Shown: positions 23,299 through 30,343 of the stretch, one piece after another | Position numbering within the stretch: the stretch's first letter is position 1 | Layout: each line of letters opens with the position of its first letter | Assembly: GCA_031278545.1 (NCBI GenBank) | Contig: JAITKF010000009.1 | Span: forward strand, 1 to 33,523 | Reading direction: 5' to 3' | Origin: Prevotellaceae bacterium | Lineage (GTDB): Bacteria; Bacteroidota; Bacteroidia; Bacteroidales; UBA932 | Length of the DNA stretch: 33,523 bases | Program-made: the position numbers and the translations under genes | The notes under the pieces: generated by a model | What the model saw: only the letters and a program-made list of their open reading frames with translations | What the model was told of the DNA's origin: nothing | Database searches by the model: none

Positions 23299-25601
23299 CG
23301 TTCTTTGCTAAATGAATAAGGGGCGTCGGTCTCCTTTATCCCGCGTTCGGTATTTGGCTTGTCCGACATACGGATGTCGATGTCGAGGCCGACGGTCAGT
23401 TCGTCGTGGGTAAGATAATTACGGGTCGACGTGTAGCCGTTAAGCGAGAGGGAACGGATGTATTTGCGGGCGTCGCTGTTGTCCGGCGCATTGATTCTGA
23501 TGGTGCGACCGTTCTCTAAGCGGACGGTCGCCTTTTTAAAGAGGGGTGCGCCGACGACGTACTGGTCGGTCGCGGGGCAGACGGGGTAGAAGCCGAGCGC
23601 CGAAAATACATACCACGCCGATGTTTGCCCGTTATCCTCGTCGCCGCAATAGCCGTCGGGCGCAGGGGAGTAGAGGCGGTTCATCACCTCGCGCAGCCAG
23701 TATTGGGCTTTCCATGGCTGTCCTGCATAATTATACAGGTATATCATATGCTGGATGGGCTGGTTGCCGTGTGCGTAGTTGCCCATGTTCATGACGGTCA
23801 TTTCACGGATTTCGTGGATGACGTGCCGGTAATAGCTTTCGTCGAATACCGGCGGGACGACGAACACCGAGTCGAGCATACGGAGAAACGTTTCGCGTCC
23901 GCCCATGAGGTCAATCAGTCCTTGCGGGTCGTGGAATACCGACCATGTATAGTGCCAGCTGTTGCCTTCGGTGAACGCATCGCCCCATTTGAAAGGCGAA
24001 AAAGGCGACTGGAACGAGCCATCGGCATTCCGTCCGCGCATCAGGTTGGTCGAGGGGTCGAACACATGGCGGTAGTTTAGCGCGCGGGCGGCAAAGCGGT
24101 CGATTTCTTCCTGCGGGCGTTGCAATGCTTGCGCCATCCGGTAAATGCACCAGTCGTTGTAGGCGTATTCGAGCGTGCGTGCAGCATTTTCATTAATGCC
24201 CACGTCGTAGGGAACGTACCCCAGCCGGTTGTAATACTCATGCCCGCGTCGTCCGGTGGACAATACCGACGGATGCACCGCTTCCGTCCCGTGCAGCAGC
24301 CCCTTGTAAAGCGTTTCCACATCGTCAACGCGCACGCCTTTGAGATAGGCATCGACGAGGACGGAGGCGGAGTTGTTGCCTATCATACAATTGCGATGTC
24401 CGGGACTTGCCCATTCGGGGAAAAAGCCGCTCTCGCGGTAAGCATTCAGCAGGCCTTCCTGTATTTCTTTATTGACCGACGGATACACGAGATTGAGGAG
24501 CGGGAACAAACTGCGGAATGTATCCCAAAAACCGGTATCGGTATAGAGGTAGCCCGGCAGGACTTTCCCGTTGTAGGGACTGTAATGCACAATCCGGCCG
24601 TCCGCCGTTATTTCGTACAGCTTGCGCGGGAACAGAGTAGCGCGGTACAGGCATGAGTAAAACGTCCGATACTGGTCGAGCGTACCACCTTCGACGGTGA
24701 TTTTTCCCAGCACCTCATTCCATGCCTGCCGGCCTTTAGCAACGAGCGCATCAAACGAATCGTCGCCGAGTTCTTTCAAATTCTGCCCGGCCTGTTCCCA
24801 ACTGATAAACGACGACGCTACGCGTGCCTGCACCACCTCGCCACGGCAGGTAGAGAAGCCGACGACCGCCCCGGCATGTCCCTGCCGGATGCCTTCCCCG
24901 GTGGTCGAATCGCCGGATTCAAGCGCCCTTTCGCTCAACACGTCATTAGCAAAGGTCGCAGTACTGGCAAACGGTCTATCGAACTGCACCACGAAATAGT
25001 TTCGGAAGTTGGCCGGCACGCCGCCGCTATGACGTACGGTGTAGCCCACAATTTTATTTTCTTCGGGAATAATTCGGATATACGACCCGCCGTCGAAGGC
25101 GTCGACCACCACAAACGAGCGGTCGTTTTCGGGGAATGTAAAACGGAACAGAGCGGCGCGGTCGGTCGGCGTCATTTCGGCCACCACGTCATGCTCTGCT
25201 AGATACACCTTATAGTAATACGGTGTAGCCGTTTCGCCCTTATGCGAAAACCAGCTGGCACGCTTATTTTCGTCGAACTCCGGTTTCCCGACGACCGGCA
25301 TCAGCGAAAACTGCCCATAGTCATTAATCCAAGGGCTGGGCTGGTGCGTTTGCTTGAAGCCCCGTATCTTCTGCGCCGTATAGCTATACTGCCACCCGTC
25401 GCCCATCCGACCAGTTTGTGGCGTCCAAAAATTCATCCCCCACGGACGGGCAATAGCCGGATAGGTATTACCTGTCGAAAAGGCATAATTAGAAAGCGTT
25501 CCCATCAGCGGGTTGACGTAATCCACCGGCGCTTGCATGCCCCGGTCGGCTTGTCCTGCGCACGCTACGCATAAAACGGAAAGTAAAAAGACTTTTTTCA
25601 T
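23295..25601 (-). CDS. GH92 family alpha-mannosidase
   Basis: 768 residues. The N-terminus (MKKVFLLSVLCVACAG) is a signal peptide, possibly of lipoprotein type (Cys 14). The N-terminal beta-sandwich domain has YVNPLMGTLSNYAFSTGNTYPAIARPWGMNFWTP and GWQYSYTAQKIRGFKQTHQPSP, typical of GH92. The helical catalytic domain has YLYTDTGFWDTFRSLFPLLN, SGFFPEWASPGHRNCMIGNN, FTEGNSWHYTWSVFHD (Glu ~545, the proposed general acid region) and the C-terminal signature GDEDNGQTSAWYVFSALGFYPVCPATDQY. GH92 enzymes are Ca-dependent exo-alpha-mannosidases that act on N-glycans or fungal mannan. It is the first gene of a tightly coupled operon. Confidence 0.95.
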   Translation of the reverse strand: MKKVFLLSVLCVACAGQADRGMQAPVDYVNPLMGTLSNYAFSTGNTYPAIARPWGMNFWTPQTGRMGDGWQYSYTAQKIRGFKQTHQPSPWINDYGQFSLMPVVGKPEFDENKRASWFSHKGETATPYYYKVYLAEHDVVAEMTPTDRAALFRFTFPENDRSFVVVDAFDGGSYIRIIPEENKIVGYTVRHSGGVPANFRNYFVVQFDRPFASTATFANDVLSERALESGDSTTGEGIRQGHAGAVVGFSTCRGEVVQARVASSFISWEQAGQNLKELGDDSFDALVAKGRQAWNEVLGKITVEGGTLDQYRTFYSCLYRATLFPRKLYEITADGRIVHYSPYNGKVLPGYLYTDTGFWDTFRSLFPLLNLVYPSVNKEIQEGLLNAYRESGFFPEWASPGHRNCMIGNNSASVLVDAYLKGVRVDDVETLYKGLLHGTEAVHPSVLSTGRRGHEYYNRLGYVPYDVGINENAARTLEYAYNDWCIYRMAQALQRPQEEIDRFAARALNYRHVFDPSTNLMRGRNADGSFQSPFSPFKWGDAFTEGNSWHYTWSVFHDPQGLIDLMGGRETFLRMLDSVFVVPPVFDESYYRHVIHEIREMTVMNMGNYAHGNQPIQHMIYLYNYAGQPWKAQYWLREVMNRLYSPAPDGYCGDEDNGQTSAWYVFSALGFYPVCPATDQYVVGAPLFKKATVRLENGRTIRINAPDNSDARKYIRSLSLNGYTSTRNYLTHDELTVGLDIDIRMSDKPNTERGIKETDAPYSFSKER

Positions 25602-25633
25602 CTGTTGTGTGGTTTTAATTTAAAATTTGAGAA

Positions 25634-25641
25634 CAAAGATA
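25634..25641 (-). promoter_or_regulatory. -7 box of the GH92-ctlX operon
   Basis: TATCTTTG on the minus strand, 32 bases before the GH92 ATG. No convincing -33 TTTG at the right distance was found. Confidence 0.5.
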
Positions 25642-25731
25642 ATCAAATTTTTCAGCACGCAGCCGATGCGGATTTTGAAAGATTGCCAGCGCCAAGCAAC
25701 ACCGGTCGGTGCGTATTATTATAAAATACAC

Positions 25732-25739
25732 TATCTTTG
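25732..25739 (+). promoter_or_regulatory. -7 box of the nitroreductase gene
   Basis: TATCTTTG, 41 bases before the ATG at 25781. An AT-rich leader follows. The -33 region is weak. Confidence 0.55.
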
Positions 25740-25780
25740 CGACATAAATATTAGTAATAATTAAATAAATTCAAAAAAAC

Positions 25781-26311
25781 ATGCACTTTTTAGATCTTGT
25801 AAAATTGCGTCAGAGCAATCGTGCCTACGGGGACACAGTCGTCGAACGGGAGAAAATCGAACGTGTACTGGAAGCAGGGCGGTTATCGCCATCGGCAAAC
25901 AATGCACAGAGTTGGACTTTTGTGGTGGCCAACAATGCGGAAACAAAGAATCGTGTAGCAGACGCAACGCATACGTTAGGCGGATCTTTTGTCCGTCAGG
26001 CGCCGGTTATCATTGCCCTTGTAGCGGAAAAACCTATCCTGATTTCGCGATTTGGTTCTGCGTTTAAAAAAATTGATTTCACCTCGCTCGATATAGGCAT
26101 TGCTGCCGCACACATTTGCCTGCAAGCCGCCGAAATAGGTTTGGGAACATGCATGCTCGAAAGTTTTGATGAAAAGAAGGCAAAAATCGCGCTGGGTGTT
26201 CCTGACAATCGCCGGATTGCCCTGCTCATCACACTTGGTTATCCTGCCGACCGGCAGCGCGAAAAGAAACGGAAAGCATTCGATGATGTAGTAAGATGGA
26301 ACAGGTATTAG
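25781..26311 (+). CDS. Nitroreductase family flavoprotein
   Basis: 176 residues, the short NfsA/FRP-like nitroreductase fold. The N-terminal FLDLVKLRQSNRAYGD carries the FMN phosphate-binding Arg and Ser-Asn-Arg. It is followed by RVLEAGRLSPSANNAQSWTF (AxLSPSANNxQSW), DIGIAAAHICLQAAEIGLGTCMLESF and ALLITLGYPADRQREKKRKAFDDVVRW, all typical of the family. It should bind FMN and reduce nitro compounds, quinones or similar acceptors with NAD(P)H; the natural substrate cannot be told. It is a single gene with its own promoter, and converges with the M3 peptidase gene. Confidence 0.93.
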   Translation: MHFLDLVKLRQSNRAYGDTVVEREKIERVLEAGRLSPSANNAQSWTFVVANNAETKNRVADATHTLGGSFVRQAPVIIALVAEKPILISRFGSAFKKIDFTSLDIGIAAAHICLQAAEIGLGTCMLESFDEKKAKIALGVPDNRRIALLITLGYPADRQREKKRKAFDDVVRWNRY

Positions 26312-26414
26312 CCACACGCGGCTATCGCACGTTTTACGTATTCCCCGTCGGGGTTAATGATATTTATAGAAAATTAATAACCAAGGTCGGGCACCCCGCA
26401 CACGTCCACCCCGC

Positions 26415-26499
26415 CCTACGGCCACCGCCAGCGGAGGAGAGCTACGCAGGCCAGTCCCGCAGGGACGACCCTTTATTAACCGTATGCTTTAGCTTACGG
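26415..26499. repeat. Possible dispersed intergenic repeat with two palindromes
   Basis: The palindrome GTCCCGCAGGGAC (26454-26466) is followed by the imperfect inverted repeat CCGTATGCTTTAGCTTACGG (26480-26499). Both recur at 33355-33412 in inverted order: CCGTAAGCTGAAGCATACTGG, then GTCCCGCAGGGA. Two sites in 33 kb suggest a small dispersed, structured repeat. Confidence 0.55.
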
Positions 26500-26516
26500 A
26501 CACGGACAATAAAAAA

Positions 26517-26538
26517 ACAAGGGGCCGACGCCCCTTGT
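26517..26538 (-). terminator. Strong rho-independent terminator of the M3 peptidase gene (probably bidirectional)
   Basis: ACAAGGGGC (26517-26525) pairs perfectly with GCCCCTTGT (26530-26538) around CGAC. On the minus strand a run of seven T follows, making it a canonical terminator about 50 bases after the peptidase stop. On the plus strand a weaker T-rich stretch follows, so it may also end the nitroreductase transcript. Confidence 0.88.
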
Positions 26539-26589
26539 CATCTTTTATCTCTTGTCTTTGCCTCTATCGGTCTCTCATCGGTCTCCCGT

Positions 26590-28671
26590 TTACTTTAATC
26601 CTCTCTTTACTAACAGCGCATTGCCGTCCGGATCTTTGCCACGGAAGGCTTTATAAAGAACGGAAGGGTCTTCGCTGCCGCCTTTTTCCAAAATGTTCTT
26701 GCGGAACGATTGGGCAGTGGCTTGGTCGAATATGTCGCCGGCATCGAGAAACGCTTGGAAGGCATCGGCGTCCAATTGTTCAGCCCACAGGTAGCCGTAG
26801 TAGCCGGCCGCATAGCCGCCACCGAATACATGGGTAAAGTACGTGCTACGGTAACGCGGAATAATCGCGTAGGTCAGTCCGATTTTGTCCATAGCTGCTT
26901 TTTCAAACGCTTCCACATCCTGGTATTCAGCTGTACGCAATGTATACCAGTTCATATCCAGAATAGCGGCGGCCAACAACTCGGTCGTCGTAAAACCCTG
27001 ATTGAATTTTCCGGTCGCCTGTATTTTCCGAATCAGCGAATCGGGAATGACGTCGCCCGTTTGGTAATGTTTGGCATAGCGTTTCAGCACGTCGGGATGC
27101 ATCGCCCAGTTTTCGTTTATCTGCGAAGGCAGTTCCACAAAGTCGCGCAGCACATTGGTGCCGGAGGTAGAGATGTACCGGCATTGCGAGAGGAATCCGT
27201 GAATGGCGTGCCCTAATTCGTGGAACAGCGTTTCCACTTCGTCGATATTCAACAATGCAGGAAGATCGCCCGTCGGTTTGGTAAAATTAGCGATGTTGAC
27301 AATCACAGGCCTTACCGTACCATGTTGTTCGCGGATATTGTTCATCCAGGCGCCGGCGCGTTTGCTGGCACGGGGGAAGTAGTCGGCATAAAATACGCCC
27401 AACTCGCTGCCGTCAACATCCTTCACCAAATAGGCGGTCGCTTCGGGATTGAATTTCGGAATGTCTTTGATTTCTTCAAACGAAATGCCGTATAACTTGT
27501 TGGCAACCATAAATGCACCGGCAAGTACATTTTCTAAGCGGAAATAGGGACGCACCGTTTCGTCGTCGAAATTATAGCGCGCTTTGCGCAGTTTTTCGGT
27601 ATAGTACCACCAGTCCCACGGTTCAATCCGGTCGGTTTGCCCGAGGGTAGCGGCGATTTTTTGTAGTTCCGACAATTCTTTTTCGGTTACCTTTTTCGTT
27701 GGCTCCCACAGTTTTTGAAGGAAGGCATTGACCGTCTCGGGGGTTTTCGCCATGCGGTTTTCCAGCACAAACGACGCATAATCGGGATGGCCCAGCAACA
27801 CAGCCTTCCGGTATTCCAGTGAAGCGATTTTCTGAACGATTTCCTTATTGTTATTGGCATTATCGTTGTTACCCTTGTGGGCATAGCCATCCAGCATCCG
27901 TCGGCGCAAGTCGCGGTTATCGGCATATTGCAGTACCGGGATACGGCTGACGGCATCTAATGTAAACGCCCATTTGCCGTCGAGGCCTTCGTCGGTCGCC
28001 CGTTGGGCAGCGGCCCGTACGACAGCCGGCGGCAGCCCCGACAATTCGGCTTCGTTTTCTACGACGATACGGAATGCGTTATTGTCTGCCAGTACATTCT
28101 GCCCGTATTTGACGCTTAATAGCGACAACTCTTCGTTTATTTTCCGCAATTTAGCCTGATCGTCGTCGTTCAGGTTGGCTCCGCTACGGACGAAGGTCTT
28201 GTACGTTTTTTCCAGCAGCGCCGACGATTCTGCATCTAAATTCCATTGCGCTTTTTGGTCATATACGGCTTTGACACGGGCAAAAAGCGTGGCATTCAGG
28301 TAAATATCGTCCACGCTTTTGGTTAGTTTCGGCGAAATAGCTTCTTCGATAGCCTGCCGTTCGGGGTCTGAATCCGATTCGACGACATTCATAAACACGC
28401 CGTTCACTTTAGCTAGCAATGCGCCGGCGTTGTCCAGCGTTACAATGGTATTCTCGAACGAAGGCGCTTCGGCATTGGCGACAATCCAGTCGATGTCGGT
28501 TTGCAATTGCAACAACGCTTCTTCATACGCTGGCATAAAATGCGCGTTCTTAATTTGGTCAAAAGGCGGCACGCCATAAGGCGTCTGCCATTCCGTAAAA
28601 AACGGATTTTCATTACTGCATGCTGTAAAAATTCCTGCCATACTAAAGGCGATTAAAAGTAATTGTTTCAT
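26590..28671 (-). CDS. M3 family metallopeptidase (peptidyl-dipeptidase Dcp-like), lipoprotein
   Basis: 693 residues. The N-terminus MKQLLLIAFSMAGIFTAC ends in a lipobox (FTAC), so it is a lipoprotein acting in the periplasm or at the surface. The zinc motif is ETLFHELGHAIHGF (HELGH at 484-488), with the downstream Glu region typical of thimet/Dcp-type enzymes. Other family segments are PPFDQIKNAHFMPAYEEALL at the N-terminus, FENTIVTLDNAG, VFYADYFPRASKRAGAWMN, HPDVLKRYAKHYQTGDVIPD and FTHVFGGGYAAGYYGYLWAE. The length is normal. It should release dipeptides from the C-terminus of peptides, fitting an asaccharolytic, peptide-using lifestyle. It is monocistronic with a TAnnTTTG promoter and a strong terminator. 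Confidence 0.95.
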   Translation of the reverse strand: MKQLLLIAFSMAGIFTACSNENPFFTEWQTPYGVPPFDQIKNAHFMPAYEEALLQLQTDIDWIVANAEAPSFENTIVTLDNAGALLAKVNGVFMNVVESDSDPERQAIEEAISPKLTKSVDDIYLNATLFARVKAVYDQKAQWNLDAESSALLEKTYKTFVRSGANLNDDDQAKLRKINEELSLLSVKYGQNVLADNNAFRIVVENEAELSGLPPAVVRAAAQRATDEGLDGKWAFTLDAVSRIPVLQYADNRDLRRRMLDGYAHKGNNDNANNNKEIVQKIASLEYRKAVLLGHPDYASFVLENRMAKTPETVNAFLQKLWEPTKKVTEKELSELQKIAATLGQTDRIEPWDWWYYTEKLRKARYNFDDETVRPYFRLENVLAGAFMVANKLYGISFEEIKDIPKFNPEATAYLVKDVDGSELGVFYADYFPRASKRAGAWMNNIREQHGTVRPVIVNIANFTKPTGDLPALLNIDEVETLFHELGHAIHGFLSQCRYISTSGTNVLRDFVELPSQINENWAMHPDVLKRYAKHYQTGDVIPDSLIRKIQATGKFNQGFTTTELLAAAILDMNWYTLRTAEYQDVEAFEKAAMDKIGLTYAIIPRYRSTYFTHVFGGGYAAGYYGYLWAEQLDADAFQAFLDAGDIFDQATAQSFRKNILEKGGSEDPSVLYKAFRGKDPDGNALLVKRGLK

Positions 28672-29043
28672 ATTCGTTGTGTGATTTTAGTGTTTTGCGT
28701 GCAAAGATACGATTTTTTTTGAATGGCCTTAGAGGAGGTAGGGGCAAGCAGGGGCAACACATTTAAATTGGGGGTAGTTTAATAACGAAAATGGGTCGAC
28801 TCCCAATAAGATGTGTACTACACAATCAGCCTGTGTATTCCAATAGACAGGCGATAGCCCTCTGCGCTTCTTAAAACCGGACAGAGTTAGCCGGTAAGCA
28901 AAAAACAGGGGATACCTCCCTGCGTCCCCTGCATTTTACCCCGCATAAATCTGTTTTATCCCTGAAAACAGCGTTTCGTCCCTTTTGCAATCTCCTCAGC
29001 CCTTTTATTTGGATAGGATGATTTTATACTGTTGCTTTGTTGC
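28672..29043. other. 372-base divergent intergenic region with three hairpins
   Basis: The left end holds the peptidase promoter. Further right are three consecutive inverted repeats: GCCTGT/ACAGGC (28829-28852), ACCGG/CCGGT (28876-28895) and CAGGGGA/TCCCCTG (28906-28931). The last is followed on the minus strand by TTTTTT, like a terminator. No ORF of note is present. It may be the structured leader of the hydrolase gene or a minus-strand small RNA. Confidence 0.45.
28702..28709 (-). promoter_or_regulatory. -7 box of the M3 peptidase gene
   Basis: TATCTTTG on the minus strand, 30 bases before the ATG at 28671. Confidence 0.55.
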
Positions 29044-30189
29044 ATGAAATTCATTGAACGCTATCGGAAATTGGCCGCTTTATTTTCTTATGAGAGGACT
29101 GTAAATATAGACGACCATTTGCTGGAGATACGTCCGTTCCGCTTTAATCAGGCGTTCATAGGGCCGGAAATTAAACAAATTCAAAAGACGATTTCTGCGA
29201 CGGCATTTTGTGCCGTCGCAGATGACCACATCGAAGAAAACAAGACATTTACCTATCTTGTTTTTGTACCGAAAGGCGCGGTGAAAACCGATAAGGCTAT
29301 TTTGCTATTGCACGGTCTAAACGAGCGCCGTTGGGAAAAATACCTGCCATGGGCGGAAGCATTAGCCTTTCAAACAGGCAGGGCTGTCATCCTGTTTCCC
29401 ATTGCCTTTCACATGAACCGCACGCCCCAATACTGGAATAACCCGAGGGCCATCTTACCCTACGTAAACAACAGGAAAGAACGGTTTATAGGGTCGGACA
29501 ATACCACGTTTGTCAATCTGGCGTTAAGTAGCCGCCTCTCCGAACATCCTGTGCGCTTTTATGTGTCGGGGAGAGAATCCGTGTTTAACCTCTGGCAATT
29601 GATACACGAAATAAAAACCGGACAACATGCGTTATTCAAGGAAAACACATCGGTCAACCTGTTTGCATACTCTATTGGCGCTTATTTAGCGCAGGTCTGG
29701 TTATTGTCCGACCCGGAAAAACTGGCTTCCGACAGTCGCCTGTTCCTGTTTTGCGGCGGCTCGCTGTTCAGCAGGATGGATGGCAGCTCGCGCGATATCA
29801 TGGACCGTGAATCGTTTCAAAAATTACAGGACTATCTCCTGAACGATTTTATCCACGACGGGACAGGCAACGGGAAAGAGGATTTTATAGAAAAGGCGTT
29901 TAAATCCATGTTGTCGTTCCACAAATACCGTTCCTACCGGGAACGTTTTTTTCGAGAGAATCAAAATCGTATAACAGCCGTCACACTGAAAAAAGATACG
30001 GTAATTCCCACGCTTGGCGTAGAAGAAGCGTTGGGTAAAAAATGCGCCCGCAGGATGTTGTCCGAGCTGGACTTTCCCTACGCCTATGCACACCAGACTC
30101 CTTTTCCCGTTCACAATCGCGTACCGCCGGAAATCGTCCAACAATGCTTCTCGGAAGTCTTCGACCGCGCCGCCACTTTCCTCGCCTGA
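29044..30189 (+). CDS. Alpha/beta-hydrolase-fold protein of unknown substrate
   Basis: 381 residues from the ATG at 29044 (MKFIERYRKL); an in-frame TTG at 29032 is less likely. There is no signal peptide. Features fit an alpha/beta hydrolase: AILLLHGLNERRWEKYLPWA (HG oxyanion strand), FQTGRAVILFPIAFHMNRTP, and the nucleophile elbow VNLFAYSIGAYLAQVW (A-Y-S-I-G instead of the usual G-x-S-x-G). A possible acid (KKDTVIP) and His (AHQTPFPVHNRVP) follow near the C-terminus in the correct order. It may belong to a Bacteroidota-specific DUF group (DUF6051-type), which I cannot confirm. It stands alone, between a structured intergenic region and the receptor gene. Confidence 0.65.
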   Translation: MKFIERYRKLAALFSYERTVNIDDHLLEIRPFRFNQAFIGPEIKQIQKTISATAFCAVADDHIEENKTFTYLVFVPKGAVKTDKAILLLHGLNERRWEKYLPWAEALAFQTGRAVILFPIAFHMNRTPQYWNNPRAILPYVNNRKERFIGSDNTTFVNLALSSRLSEHPVRFYVSGRESVFNLWQLIHEIKTGQHALFKENTSVNLFAYSIGAYLAQVWLLSDPEKLASDSRLFLFCGGSLFSRMDGSSRDIMDRESFQKLQDYLLNDFIHDGTGNGKEDFIEKAFKSMLSFHKYRSYRERFFRENQNRITAVTLKKDTVIPTLGVEEALGKKCARRMLSELDFPYAYAHQTPFPVHNRVPPEIVQQCFSEVFDRAATFLA

Positions 30190-30308
30190 TAAAGAATCAG
30201 GCATTGCGACAAGTGGAAAATAGCCTCTCGTTGGCTCTTTTTTCCGTTTGCGCCGGCTGTTTGTCCGTTTCGGAGGCAGGGTGGGGCGGATTGGTCATCG
30301 CTTTTTTG

Positions 30309-30316
30309 TACTTTTG
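30309..30316 (+). promoter_or_regulatory. -7 box of the TonB-dependent receptor gene
   Basis: TACTTTTG fits TAnnTTTG and lies 28 bases before the ATG at 30344. It falls inside the longer open frame from 30248, which supports the later start. Confidence 0.55.
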
Positions 30317-30343
30317 CCATTGTTTTTAGTATACGGAACGATT

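Noticed and set aside
30248-30343. Start of the TonB-dependent receptor at 30248
   Set aside because: A TAnnTTTG box lies inside this stretch, and a proper signal peptide begins only at 30344.
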